A stretch of DNA of 64,000 nt from NCBI GenBank assembly GCA_028023455.1, contig JAQFVV010012435.1, positions 62,001-126,000 of the forward strand, written 5' to 3'. Below the pieces are notes generated by a model. It was not told the origin of the DNA. It ran no database searches and was given only the letters and a program-made list of their open reading frames with translations. The stretch is from Epiperipatus broadwayi (lineage: Eukaryota; Onychophora; Udeonychophora; Euonychophora; Peripatidae). Shown in pieces: positions 37,335-49,339 of this stretch. The position numbers and the translations under genes are program-made. Numbering within the stretch: position 1 is the first letter of the stretch; every line of letters begins with the position of its first letter.

Positions 37335-37850
37335 ATTATAAATTAATAGTTTAACACTGGATATATATGTAATTATGGTGAAGGAAATTACTTTCAAACC
37401 TGCGCTGTTCATTTTTAGTGTTTAAATCTACACACCCTTACCTATCAGTAAGGTTTTAAAACACAAGTGAATCACTTACACTTAGAGCTTATTTTTATAT
37501 AAGCCAACTCTTATTCACCATGCTTAACTTGAGGCTTGTTTCTATTCTGTGCCTGGTATTTTAATTGATAAGTGAATTGTATAAATGTTATTGACATCTC
37601 ACAGGAAGAAAATTTTTTAATTACCTACAATTTAACATATATTAATTTAGAATAAATATAAATTAATAGTTTGGCACTGAATATATATGTAATTACACAG
37701 AAGAAAATTAATCATCAAATCTACACTGTTCATATTTAGTGTTTAAATCTACATACACTGATGGGTGAGTGCTCATAAATTTAAACACTATAAATGAATA
37801 GGGTTGGTTGGAAGATTAATTTCCTTCTACATAATTAATGATTATTACTA
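37335..37850. repeat. Foldback repeat with an extra direct copy
   Basis: A segment (tatatatgtaatta...gaag.aaatta...ctgttcat.tttagtgtttaaatctaca) occurs at 37360-37435 and 37680-37755 in the same orientation, and in inverse at about 37775-37850. The last two make a hairpin, and the first is a separate or nested half-copy. No ORF. Confidence 0.7.
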
Positions 37851-38334
37851 TATTGAAAATTCTGTGTAATTTAGTTAATAGCAGACTGCTCAGAATCAAG
37901 AACTAAAGATGTCTGTATTGAAGTTTAATTCATCATCTGAAGCACATAAACATCACATGATCTTTCAGGTAACTAACCATTTGATTAATACAATTTTTCA
38001 TTGGTGTAATTATTAGGAGTTTTTGTTTGAAATAAATACTTTTTAGCTAAATATAGTGTTGTAGATTAAATGTATATAATAATGACAACTATGTTTTCAA
38101 ATATTTATTATTAAAAAATTGTTCTGCACATAAGAGAGCTTTAAAGTTATAATCTACAGCAAGATATTCTATAAAAAATGATACTATAAATAACAAGTTG
38201 TACTGCATACACTTTTATAATAAATAAAGATCCAATGATGAACAATAGTTGCTATAATGAATGTGGAAAAATATTAACTGGAATAACTGCGCATCATGTT
38301 TCCAGGGTTTGTTCTTTGTTTACCCATTTAGCCT

Positions 38335-38760
38335 TGAGCATTATTACAATTAGTATTTAAGTAATACTTTGGGTGAAATTTGAAATTTATAATTGCAGTT
38401 TGTAATGTTATAATTGACTATTTATTAATCTGCATTCAGAACAGGTTATTGTTTAAGGACATTTATTTAAACTTCTTCCAATCAATAATTTCAATCTCTG
38501 TAGTCAAGTTGCAATCTTTAGTTTCTGTATAAGTATATTAGACCATTAATAAAGGTGGAATTCAATAATTTCAATCTCTGTGGTCTAGTTGCAATCTTTA
38601 GTGTCTATATAAGTATATTAGATCATTAATAAAGGTGGGATTTCACTTATTGTTAAAATGAGGTTGCCTTGACAACAGTTTGAAATTGTTGATTGTTATT
38701 GATATTGGGATTGTCTAAGTGTTAATTGGTTTTTAATGATTTTGTTATAATATATTAAGT
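38335..38760 (+). repeat. Dispersed repeat L, copy 1, with internal duplication
   Basis: Shared landmarks with the 56.7- and 57.1-kb copies are, in order: ttataattgactatttatta, cagaacaggtta, tttaaacttctt, aagttgcaatctttag.gtctatataa.tatat.agatcat, and gttgccttgac.acag. In this copy an 80-bp segment is tandemly duplicated (38483-38562 and 38563-38640). TCTATATAA and AATAAAGG words recall a promoter and polyadenylation signal, as in an LTR, but no terminal TG...CA or partner LTR was found. Confidence 0.65.
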
Positions 38761-39156
38761 TCATTTATCAATTTTAGCTCAATTATCTACTTGTTTGTAC
38801 TTTTAGCAGTGAAATTATTATTTTTTAAAATTACATCTTCTGGTACTACATTGTAGTAAAATAGAGTGAAAAATTAATTAAAATAAATATTTAAAAAAAT
38901 GTTTATGCTTTTCATATGTCTTGAAAAGTTCAATTATGTTTTCCAAATTTATTTGAACATCAGAATTAAATTAATTAATTTTATTAATACTTTTACATTT
39001 AAATTTTTGATTTTATAAATTTATTCATGAGCAATTAAATCTGAAAGGTTTATTACAATAATATCAAGTCAGATTCTGAAATAATCATTTTTTTACCTTG
39101 GTTATTGAGCAAACATTGAACCAATAAACAAGCTTGATACAAAAAAGTGGGTATTG

Positions 39157-39166
39157 GGGGGGGGGG
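39157..39166. repeat. G-homopolymer
   Basis: A run of about ten G. Confidence 0.8.
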
Positions 39167-39218
39167 ATCTGATTTATAAATTATGTTACAAAAAATAGAT
39201 TGAAAAAGGAAACAAAAT

Positions 39219-39798
39219 ATGAAACATATTATATTAAGCATAACTTAAATAATTATCTGGATATTTATAAAACTTCAATAAATTCAGTTAACAACTGGCA
39301 GGTAATATATATAAAGTTGTATAGTATGTATTATTTATTCTGTATATTATTATATCATCTATTCTTTAGAACTTATGCTGATTCTCTGTATCACAATTTT
39401 ATTATGTTTTATTGCTGTTTTATTTTGTTACTGTTATTTTACTTTCATTATAGAACACTAGATGGTGTTCAATTTCCAATAATTGGTTAATGTGACATAT
39501 ATATGAAACAAATTACATTAAGCATAACTTAAATAATTTTATGAATATTTATAAAAATTCAATAAATTTAGTTAATAACTGGCCAATTAAAAATAAATGG
39601 AAATTATATAAGGTAGTATAGTGCATGTATTATTTATTCTGCATATTGTTATGTTATATAGTCAATTCTTTAAACTTATATTAAATCTGTATATCCTAAT
39701 TTCATTATGGTTTATTGATATTTTATTTTGTTATTGTTGCTATTTACTTTCATTACAGAACACTAGATGGTGTTCTATCTGCAATAATTGATTAACAT
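39219..39798 (+). repeat. Tandem duplication, unit about 285 bp
   Basis: Unit 1 (39219-39495) and unit 2 (39505-39798) share gaaacaaatta..attaagcataacttaaataatt at the start and cattatagaacactagatggtgttc...aataattg at the end. They are diverged by many substitutions and small indels, so the duplication is old. Each unit carries the near-palindrome GAACACTAGATGGTGTTC. Confidence 0.85.
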
Positions 39799-39799
39799 T

Positions 39800-40470
39800 A
39801 AAATAGGTGCTTGACATTTGAAAAAACAACAAATTTGTGAGCCAAAAAAGGATTTTTAAGTATAATTATTATAAATATATTTATATAGTTGTTGTATATG
39901 TTTTTTTATATTATTATTTATTACATTATAGGAATGTATTTTTGACATAAATATTTTATAACTGTGATTCACAAGCTTAATAAAAATTTTGATTTTTATA
40001 TTTTTCTGTTTAAATTAATGTATTGGATAATAATTTTACTTTAAAATATGAATTTGAAATAGATTGCTTTTAAATACATCGATTTTAATGTGTATTAGAA
40101 TAAAGGGGTGTGTCAGTGAGTGGAATTATAAGACAATTAAAAGGGAGAAAAAATTGGCTATGTTTTAATAAATCATATCTAATTGTATAAAGATTATTCC
40201 ATTTTTTAATTAAGCAAAAAAAGAAACTATTCATTAAAAAAAATATTAATGTTAAAATAACTAATTACTAATGATGAAAATGAAATTAATGATAAAAAAT
40301 ATTTTTTTACTATAAATTATAATATAAAAGGTAATGCCTAGAAATATAAATTAATTTGCATTTGAAAAAGTGCTTTAGTGGTCTTAATAAGAAGTAATAG
40401 ATTACAATAAAATATTAAATCATTTATAGAAAAGATTATTTATTTTTATTATACTTACATATTTAATGCA
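39800..40470. other. Non-coding AT-rich DNA
   Basis: No supported feature. Confidence 0.4.
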
Positions 40471-40474
40471 AGTG

Positions 40475-40810
40475 CAGTGATGTGATGTGATGTACTGTAG
40501 CTTCTCCTTAAACGAAGTCAAGAATATCTGAGCACTTATGCCCAGATAAATCTGTTAGCCACTTAATTTTTCATTCCCCACTCTAAGTTTTCACATATTC
40601 TACTCCATTCCATTTCCACAAAATAATCTTTGTGAACTCTATGGCCTTTATATCTAAATCCCTCTTATCTTTTCCCAAACCCAGCATAAAAACCAATAAT
40701 TCACTTTCTGTATAATCACTTTTTTTATATTTATTCTTCCATAACTTCATTATATGTAACCTTTCTGTTTTCAAGCATTCACATTCAATTCTCTTCTTTC
40801 TACTCCAATG
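40475..40810 (-). mobile_element. LINE 3' end with (TGATG)n tail, second copy
   Basis: On the minus strand a 63-codon open stretch (40583-40774) includes LHIMKLWKNKYKKSDYTE and KRDLDIKAIEFTKIILWKWN. The 3' UTR and a CATCACATCA terminal repeat follow. The end shares sequence with 9505-9710. The protein part is the extreme C-terminus and is not diagnostic of a clade by itself. Confidence 0.7.
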
Positions 40811-40814
40811 CCAT

Positions 40815-41400
40815 CTATTGTGAGCTTGAATAATTAATGAGAACTAATAGAACTATTACATCTACATTTCTGAACTAATATTTGGCAAAATTTTTCTTTA
40901 TCATTAAAAACATTGGGCTTAATGCATTTATCCATTTAGCAATTACCTATAAATCATTTAATCTATCAAACTTATATCATAAAATTCAAAAGCATTCTAA
41001 AATTAAGAACTAAACTCAACTTTTGCCTAACAGTTATTAGATACAATAGTAGATTATAACTATATATTTCAGTGGCCTAAGTCAAATATTAACTATAGTC
41101 ATCTTTCATTCTTTCAGGCTTTTAGGAAACGATTTTTCTACTCTATTCTAGAAAAAAATTATTGCAAGTTGAATTCAAAGCCTAGGGGTATGTTTGAATT
41201 GTTGATTATTTGATTGTAATATAAAGAAAGCAATGGGAGCTGATAGATATGTAAATGCATTGGATCCAACATTAGAAAACTTTTCACTGATGAAGGTCAG
41301 AATCTGGAAATGAATTTGGTGATATGATTATACAATATCATTTTCACCTGGTGTTTACTGATTACTCAAGATTATGGTAGATGGTATTAAAATTATATTT
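40815..41400. other. Non-coding DNA with an F1-like motif
   Basis: At 41287-41335 ctgatgaaggtcagaatctggaaatgaatttggtgatat resembles the F1 internal ctgatgaaggccacaagccagaaactagtctggggatat. Otherwise nothing was seen. Confidence 0.4.
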
Positions 41401-41407
41401 TAAATGT

Positions 41408-41605
41408 AAATAGATAAAATTGATATTTTGTAATCCAGTTTAATATCAAAACAGTTAAAAACAAAGAAAGTTAAATATGTGGAATTAATATTACAAAAGA
41501 TTAGTAATATAGATGCAATATTTTGTACTCCAGATTAAGACAAAAAAGGTGGAAACAAAGAATGTTAGATGTGTAAACTTAATATTACAATATGTTAATT
41601 TTGAA
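41408..41605 (+). repeat. Tandem duplication, unit about 100 bp
   Basis: The order gat.ttttgta.tccag.tta...aaca.agaa.gtta.atgtg...ttaatattacaa occurs twice in a row (about 41408-41510 and 41511-41605). Confidence 0.7.
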
Positions 41606-41619
41606 GTATGATTTTTTTC

Positions 41620-43310
41620 TATAGTACAGGCTTTTTTCATACCTGCACTTTTATATGTAATATATAGGGGGTTTGAACTCAGACTTTAACATGACCCTCA
41701 ACCATCCATGCTATTTCATACTGCTGATACACTTGGTCACACACATGTTGAAAAGATAAATAATCACCAATATACAGCACTCATCAGTTGGTCCAGATTA
41801 TCATCTCCACACATATATACAATCAAAGCTCAGCTTATATTGAGGTAGTCATTTTTCATATTTTAATGGACAGGTGTTAATTTGTAATTTTAATAAAGAT
41901 TAGTAATAAAAATGCATCATTATGAAGTGAAAATAATATTTGTATGTCTAGTTTCCTAATGTGGATAACAATGGAATTTGAAGTTTGAAATGGAGAATTA
42001 TGTGAAAATAAAGATGAGTCTTGGATATTATACAATTAGCTAAGATTTTGAGAGGTCTGAAACCTAGATTTTTACAAAATTTTGGAATTTAAATAGCCAG
42101 AAAAAAAGCAGTCTGCATGATATTATTAATACTAAATAATTTGGTCTGAAAAATGGTTGATAGTTAGTTACTCCTTCACCACAATCTAATTGCAGTTGTG
42201 AATTGAGTTAAAAGCTAAAAATACTTTTAAATGTGATGTTGTACATTAAGAAAATATTGATAGAATACTTAAAATGTTGGAAAGAACCCTTTCAGCTGTG
42301 GATGACTTTTATTCTGCATATTTTAATGCTTTGTACTATACAGTATTTAGTTTGAGATGGTTGAGAATATTTATAATTTTTACCAAAGTATATGTTTAAT
42401 CACATTGTTCATGTCATTTAATTCAAAGCTTCCTTTATATTGAAAATAATGAATTATTGGGAATATCTAATATGGTAATATCCATTTCAACTCACACAAA
42501 TGCAAAAGTTTTTAACATATATACTAAGATGTAAACAAAAACAAAATATAGTTATGAAAAAAACAATGGAATAAAAACCGAGATGGAAAACACACACACA
42601 TATATATTATACTCAAGTCTAAATGTGTATATATATATATATATATGTCCTCATTTGATTATTCTCTCTCTCAAATACAAATTCTCGTTCTCGTTCCTCA
42701 TTTTTTTGATGATGAAACTGGTGGTGATGAAATACAAAAGATATACTTCTACAATGGCAAATATATAAAGGTCAAGTACCAGAACAACTGTAGTAGCAAT
42801 TTTTTGTGACATTTTAAAAATTATTATGACAATTTGCACAGTGAATTAGAAATGGAAATTTCATATGATGATAGAAAGTGATTCAACCTAAAAGCAGCTG
42901 TAAAAAGTTTTTTATAAAATTATATTAATTTTTATGAATCCATAAAACTGTCTTAGTTGCAATTAATCTTCTCAATAGTTCTATTGTCAAACTCTTTATA
43001 CAGTCTAATCACTTTAAGATTGGTGCAGTGCAGTAACAAAATAGCAAAATCTAACATGTGTGATCCATGGATTGCGGACCAGATATCTCATTTTTAGTGC
43101 TCAAACTTCTAACAATTTTTTATAATTATTTCTAATGCTTTATATTACTATCTATTGAAGTATTCATTTCTTGGAAAATATTTTTCACCCACAAATGTAA
43201 TGCTTTTTCAATCTTCCCTGAATATTTGTCACATTTGTGGATGTAACATTAGCAGTTTCAAGTGCAAATATGTAGCAGGAATACCAGTGTCATATAAAGT
43301 ACAAAAAAAG
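41620..43310. other. Non-coding AT-rich DNA
   Basis: A short (CA)n/(TA)n microsatellite lies at 42590-42645. The open stretches around 42583-42839 run through it and are not genes. Confidence 0.4.
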
Positions 43311-43313
43311 TGA

Positions 43314-43332
43314 AACAACCTTTAAATAGCCT
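43314..43332. repeat. 19-bp target-site duplication, left (SINE copy 2)
   Basis: AACAACCTTTAAATAGCCT is repeated exactly at 43436-43454. Confidence 0.95.
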
Positions 43333-43435
43333 AGTCAAGTGTTGGTGGTCGAAAGGTCAGCACAGCCGCCTTACAAGCAGTTGTCCCGGGTTAGCGGGTT
43401 CGCTTCGCAGCCGATGCTATGACACATGAAAAAAC
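43333..43435 (+). mobile_element. tRNA-derived SINE, copy 2 (best preserved)
   Basis: About 103 bp lie between perfect 19-bp direct repeats. The tRNA-like part has TGGTCGAAAGGTCAGC (A box), a CTTACAA loop next to GCAGTTG (anticodon region, reading TAC) and GGGTTCGCTTCG (B box). The tail GCCGATGCTATGACACATGAAAAAA is shared by all three copies. It is short for a SINE, with a tRNA head and almost no body, so the unit may rely on tail recognition by a LINE in this genome. Which LINE cannot be told from this window. Confidence 0.93.
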
Positions 43436-43509
43436 AACAACCTTTAAATAGCCTGTTTTAATTAAGATAATTTCCAGTTCACAAGATTTGCAATTTATCA
43501 GATTGTATT

Positions 43510-43975
43510 TTTTTTACTCCTTAGCTAAAAATAGATTTCTATTTACTGATCAATATAGATGGTTGATTAGATTGTTTATGGGCTACTTTTTTTTCTCTCT
43601 AGAGGAAAAGAATCCTACTTACTGACCAATATTAGATGTTTAATTGCATGGGTTATAAATCATTTTTTCTACTCTGTAGCTAAGAATAGATAGATTTTGA
43701 TTTATTGACCAATATCAGATATGTTGGTTAGATTGATTAGAGGTTATTTTTCTTTCTCACTATCAAAGAATAGATAGATTTCCATTTACTAACCAATATC
43801 AGATGATTGGTTAGATTAGTTATGAGTTGCTTTTCTAAAAAAAAAATATTCTAAGCCTATTGAAAACAATTTTCAAATTCAGTCGTTTAGAATTATTCCC
43901 GGTCATGGAAGTTTTAGCTGAATGTACCACTGTTGTACAATGAAGCCCTTCATCAATATAATGCAAAAACTAATT
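43510..43975 (+). repeat. Dispersed repeat V, copy with four tandem units
   Basis: Units of about 80-87 bp share tagctaagaatagatagattt.tatttactgaccaatatcagatg.ttggttagatt. Starts are near 43517, 43601, 43682 and 43769. A non-repeated tail (ttttcaaattcagtcgtt...atgaagcccttcatcaatat) follows. The 17.7-kb copy has one unit and the same tail, so the unit number varies within a mobile or dispersed element. Confidence 0.75.
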
Positions 43976-44094
43976 ATTCTTAACATATATATTCAAGATT
44001 AATAAAAAAATGTATTACTTAAGTAAATCTTATCTAATGTTAGAATAATAACATCCAGCTGTCAGGATGTGAGAAGTAGGAAATCAAATTAAAG

Positions 44095-44912
44095 TATCCC
44101 TTCTGTGCTCGACATGCTTAAAATTGCCAAACCTCAATCTTCCATTGGTTGTCGACCCTACTGATACTCCATCTCCACTTACAAGTAAATGGATGGGTGA
44201 AATCTGGAATCAAGTCAGTATAACATGAATCCCAGCCAACTAGCCCTTGATGCTAAAAAGTCTTTCTGGACTGTCTACAAATTAAAACACCAAGATCAAG
44301 CTCTGACTCAAAATGTATTGGACTTTCCAACAAAGCCTTGATCCAAAAGCTGAATCACTGGTATGTTGAATCCAAACACATCGACTTTCTTCTTAAGCTC
44401 AATCTGGCTTCTCTTCCCACCAGTTGATTTCTTGTGGCCAGGAGGGATGCCTCTCAGCTGATGAGACCATAGCCCACCTATTTATACATGTGCTCCACCT
44501 TCTCTCCTATCAGGAACTTCATCATTAACAAAGTTTCACTAGACATCAGAGATGTGCTATCAATTCAAAACATGATCAAATAGGGAACCTATGTATCCAT
44601 CAGGCTTTCCATCTTCTTGACCTTCACCTTATGGCTAACCAGATGCAAATTAATGTTTGGACATTTTAAAAATACTCCAGATTTACATCAAGTTACTCAC
44701 ACAGGCTAAAGTCAGAGACTCAGCCCTTGCACCTCAGCTGTTACACAGAGACACTTGGGAAAAGATCGAGTTTCCAAATGAATAACCCACCATGCATATC
44801 AGGACTGTGCAGAATGGGTTCCTTTTTTTTTAGTCTGCATGTTTTAAATACAATGTAAACCCTTTCAGTGTACAAAGAACATTTCATGTTTAAATAAAAT
44901 ATTTTTTTTTTT
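44095..44912 (+). mobile_element. Decayed CCHC-type LINE 3' end
   Basis: Across several frames one can follow PSPLTSKWMGEIWNQV, a KSFWTVYKLKHQDQALTQ block, a degenerate knuckle region ADETIAHLFIHVLHL and a C-terminal TLGKRSSF. A tttaaataaaat-A-rich end at about 44890-44912 follows. Compare DETIDHIIHRCPRL in the 49.3-kb element. Stops and frame changes are frequent, and the cysteines are mostly lost. It is an older member of the same broad lineage. Confidence 0.6.
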
Positions 44913-44914
44913 AA

Positions 44915-45425
44915 AAAAAATTAAACTATTGTACAAACTCTTGATTTATTTTTCCATCCATTAACAAATCATCATAGATAATAAACAAAGGAGTATCTAG
45001 ATCATAAGGACCTACTCAGTTGTTAAAGTAAGCATCCTGAGAATATTTAAAAGACTTACTTTATCGATAATTAGAATTAAAGAGATCAAAACAATGGGAT
45101 TAGTGTAAGTTATAAAAACGAATCTGTTAGTTAGCAAAAAGTAAATTCAAAATCAAAAGTTTTTCCCAATTATTTTCAATATATTTATTTTTCCTACAGT
45201 TAACTATTAATTGCATTCTCCTCCTTAGATATTAAAAACATTTTTTGTAAGACAGATAAGATTTCTATTTACCATTACATTTTTGTCCACACTTATCTTT
45301 AAGGATGCATGTTGTAAGCTTTTCATCTTATTAAAAATGAATTAGTCTGACACTTATATATATATATACATGTAGTGTATCTTAATGATATAAGTGTTTT
45401 CCTGAAGGATAGTGATGATGATATT
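44915..45425. other. Non-coding AT-rich DNA
   Basis: No supported feature. Confidence 0.4.
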
Positions 45426-45427
45426 TT

Positions 45428-45812
45428 AATTGTATTTAAATATTGGACTATTTCATACATCTAATATGAGTATTGAATGTCTTTAGAAAAATTTAATTTA
45501 TTTAAATATTCCAAAAAACATTTAACTGTTAGTAATAGCATATCAAATAGGTTAGTATGTGTTACCTTAAAAATTCAATACTCAAGAATTTAAGAGTCCA
45601 AGTTCGAATCCCCTGCTAGTATTGTCACTGGTCAGGCCAGAAACTGAAAAAGAGGGAATAATAATACCTATTGAAACATTGTGCATGTACTAACCTGTGT
45701 GCTATTACTAACAGTTGAGTATATTTGGAATCTTTAAATAAAGTTAAATTTTTCTAAAGACATTCGATACTCATATTAGATGATGGAAATAGTCCAACAT
45801 ATAAATACAATT
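45428..45812. mobile_element. Foldback element with tRNA-like centre
   Basis: The left arm 45428-45561 and right arm 45684-45812 are imperfect inverses of about 130 bp (for example ctttagaaaaatttaa against ttaaatttttctaaag). The unpaired centre contains agtccaagttcgaatccc, which fits a polymerase III B box (GTTCGAATCC). Confidence 0.85.
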
Positions 45813-46229
45813 AATGGTCTAAGGTTTTACATTTGTAATATAATTTTAAACTTGAGGTGTTGAAGTAAATAATATTAAAAGGATGACAAACAATGGGAAA
45901 TTAATACGATGTTGACAAAGAGTTATAATCATTGAGTTACAACACTGTTGTTTAATTACTTTATTTGCCTTCAAGAAGAGCACTTGACATGCATAACATT
46001 CACACATACATATAATTATTTTTATATGTCAAAAATACACTACACACATCTTTTATTTATTTATTTTTTGACTCTTATTGTCAGAATATATAAATATCTT
46101 TTTTAATTATGTGATTTCTTATAACACAACACTTCAAATATGTTCAACAGTTTATTAATACAGATAGAGGCATAATGGATGAAATTTATCATAGAATTAA
46201 ACTTGGAGAATTTTTGGTAGAAATGATTA

Positions 46230-46670
46230 AATATTAAAACAAAATATGCCAATAATGCATGAGGAGAAGGAATTTTAATAGATATTTTTTTTACCAGTTC
46301 TTACTTATGGATCAGAGATTTAGATATTTAATGAAAGGGCATTACAGAGACTTCAAGCTATTCATTTGAGAAGAAAGTGAGATACATGGATGAAAAAACA
46401 AACAAGTATCATCAATATCATTGAAAAAAACTGAAATGGAGTCAGCTGGCCATATTGTAGAAGAAATGACAATAGATGGACAGTTAACATTGAAAGTGAA
46501 TCCCAAGAAATTGTAAAGGACATAGAAAGACATTATATGTAATATGAATAGATAAAATAAGAATATTTTTTGATTAATGTGGAAAAGAGGGTCATATATT
46601 GAAAAACTAGATACTAAATTTGAAGAGTCCTTTATCTTGTAGTCAACTGATAATAATTAAAAATGATGAT
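46230..46670 (+). mobile_element. RTE-like LINE 3' region, copy 4
   Basis: The longest RTE-like C-terminus in the window. LPVLTYGSEI is followed by a stop, then NERALQRLQAIHLRRK, TSIINIIEKN, WSQLAIL, KKNDNRWTVNIESESQE and IVKDIERH, with stops and frame changes. The end has a GATGATGATGA tail (46660-46673). 'VLtYGsE.W' and 'DnRWt' are the usual landmarks of this group. It is not functional. Confidence 0.82.
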
Positions 46671-46674
46671 GATG

Positions 46675-47510
46675 AAATGTGAATATAAATTTTCATTATC
46701 ATTAGTTATCTACTAAAAGACCATTTCATAAATTAAATTAGGGTTTTTTTTTTCAAACAAAAAAACAACAATCTATATCCATCTCCTTCTTATGATTATT
46801 AATTAATTGATCAAATGTTTTTATTTCTACTTCTCTTCTTTTTTTTTTTTTTAATATCAATAATCTCTTTCAACTTATTTTTCTGCCTTAATCATATGCC
46901 TATTCTACCTCTCTCATAATTTTCTAATATATATCAATATTCTTTTTTGCAAATACTATCATATCACTAATTTATACTTCTATCTTATTTTTATCCATTC
47001 TTCACATCCATATCTTTAAAGTTTCTAATCACTTATCATCATTTAGTCAAGTAATTGCAAACTTAAGGATTAAATTTCTAAATCATTGCTCAGCTGAGAA
47101 GAATATTTTAAAAATCATAATTTGGTATTTGAATATAGGTAGACCATTAATCTAAACATTATTACTTTAAAAACTTCTTTTGGTGCCAAATTAATTGTTT
47201 TATTGTTTTAATTATTGCTTTACTAAAATTTGATCTTGATATAAATATTAATTTATTTTGTATTTTAATGTTATATTGTAATTAATAAAATAAGTTTATA
47301 TAACTTATAAAAAATATTTCATTTAAATACAAATTGTAGATAGTAAAATTAATGTTCATTTAAATTTTCATTAGAAATTGTGTTCAAAATAAGGAGAAAA
47401 ATTGACTACTGTTGAATCCAAAAAAAGCTCTAAAATTGGGGATTTGGCATTAATGATAATCTACTTGTATAACTGATCTGTCAAAATTTATAAAAAAACT
47501 TTAGCCATTA
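46675..47510. other. Non-coding AT-rich DNA
   Basis: No supported feature. Confidence 0.4.
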
Positions 47511-47514
47511 ACCT

Positions 47515-48144
47515 GTTTGATGTCAAGTTCTGATGAAAAGGTATAATAAACATGGAATAATTAAAAGCATTTAGTCAGCTTTCAGCAAAATACTGCCAGA
47601 ATTATAGTGCTGAGTAAAATTATGCAGTACAGATGTAATTCAATAATTGACATGATGTGATATGTGAATGGAACACAGTATGCAAATAAGGCAATTAGAT
47701 ATTCCATTTTTCAAACAATGGAACACATGAATTCTTTTTGTTGATGGAATGTGAATCTTTTGCAATTTCTTAAGCTTCTTTGTATTTTCCTTTTTTCTCC
47801 TCCCTTTCAGAACAAATTGTTCTACCATTAGATGGAGAAACTGTGTGATAATTTGCTCTGAAAGGGACCATAAAAAATACAAAGAGATTTGGGCAATTGC
47901 AAATGATCCATACTCCATAAATAAAATGGATTCATGGATTCTATTGTCTGAAAAATGTAATATCTAATTGCCTTATTTTCATATTACGCCTCATTTATAT
48001 ATCTCATCACATCAATTATTTAAGCATACCTGTACTGCATAACTTTACTCAGCTGTATGATTCTGGCAGTGTTTTGTGGAAAACTGGCTCAGTGAATTTA
48101 TTATCTTATGTTTGTTATACCTTTTCATCAGAACTCGAAATCAA
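47515..48144. mobile_element. 630-bp palindromic foldback element P, copy 1
   Basis: Practically the whole element is one inverted repeat. The outer parts (gttctgatgaaaaggtataataaacat and inverse), the middle (caaataaggcaattagatatt) and the inner part (ctttgtattttcc..ccctttcagaacaaatt) all pair around about 47830. Arms are about 300 bp with moderate divergence. It has no coding capacity; the frame at 47640-47918 (minus) is a by-product. A second copy of similar length is at 60427-61058. Confidence 0.92.
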
Positions 48145-49335
48145 CAAATGCTTAAGAATTACATAGTTTTATGAAAAGAGTTCAATACGTTGAGAATAAC
48201 CTTATAATATATTTTTTAATTGTTCATATAACATTATTACCACGCAAAACTTTTTTAACAAGCTTTATAATTAAATCTAATTTCAAAGTACATAATTAAG
48301 ATTATATAAAATTATTTCTACAGTATGAGACTTTTTTTAAAAAAAAAAAAAATCAATGTATTATATAAGTTGTGAATATTGCTATATTGTTTTAGGTCTA
48401 TTCTTACGAGAATAATTTGATAACAAAAAAGACAAACAAAAAGCTAAGGGAAAACACTTTTATTGTTTTCTACAGCAATATCCTGGGGACTTTAATCTTG
48501 AATATTATTATACTAGTAGTTTTCCGGAAACATAAGCACAAAGCATCTGTTTATTTGATAAACAAACAAACAAATTCTGTTTATTTTGCTTTTTGATTTG
48601 AAAATTATAAAAAGCTTATTATTTCAATTTATAATACCATCAATTTTTAAAAATTGATATAAAATAACGTATTTTTATTAATTATATAAAGCTATGGTTA
48701 TTTGTTTTCAAAAAGTTTTCTAAGCTTAATAAACATCCTTCAATAAACAATCAAGTAATTACCAGATATATGTATATGCTCGCATTAGATATATATAAAA
48801 CTCTGAAAGTACTATAGCGAAAAAGTTAATAATAGCTAAGATCCTCTTCACAGGAAGTGCCTTTATTAAATAAAAAATTCAATTACTACGATTTTTGGTG
48901 GTAAATACTTTCAAAATGATGTGATAAAAAGATGTTCTGGAGCAAAAATCAATTGAAAAAAGAAAAATGTACTATACTTTAGTAATACCAGCGAAAAGGT
49001 TAAGGAAAGAAAATCTTCATGACTTTCTGGAGCAGTGATTGTCAATATTTTTGAAATCGTATAACACTTGTGCTTATAAAATTGTTTTGCGAATCATCAA
49101 AATCAATAATTTATGTATATATAAAGTGATTCGATCACAGAAATAATAACATATGAATGAATATATATTTTATTAAATTTATAGTTTGCAATTTACATAA
49201 TAAAAATAGAGTATTAATTAAAAAAATGTTATATGCTTAAAAACTGTGGCTAATCTTTTTAGTTTTGGCATCTTTTATAAATCTAAATATTTTTTGCCCA
49301 GAATCAAGTTTTTTTGTAATACATTTATGAATTTT
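48145..49335. other. Block with little repeat content
   Basis: No copy of the window's repeat families was recognised. It contains one candidate terminal exon (48476-48535). Confidence 0.4.
48476..48535 (+). CDS. Candidate terminal exon (unrecognised)
   Basis: A good acceptor (cttttattgttttctacag) is followed by 19 codons, QYPGDFNLEYYYTSSFPET, and TAA. The composition is protein-like. The upstream exons are not identified, so chance cannot be excluded. Confidence 0.22.
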   Translation, partial: QYPGDFNLEYYYTSSFPET

Positions 49336-49339
49336 GCAC

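Noticed and set aside
43510-43840. CRISPR-like array (regular units of about 85 bp)
   Set aside because: Whole units are repeated without unique spacers, and the DNA is clearly animal; it is a minisatellite.
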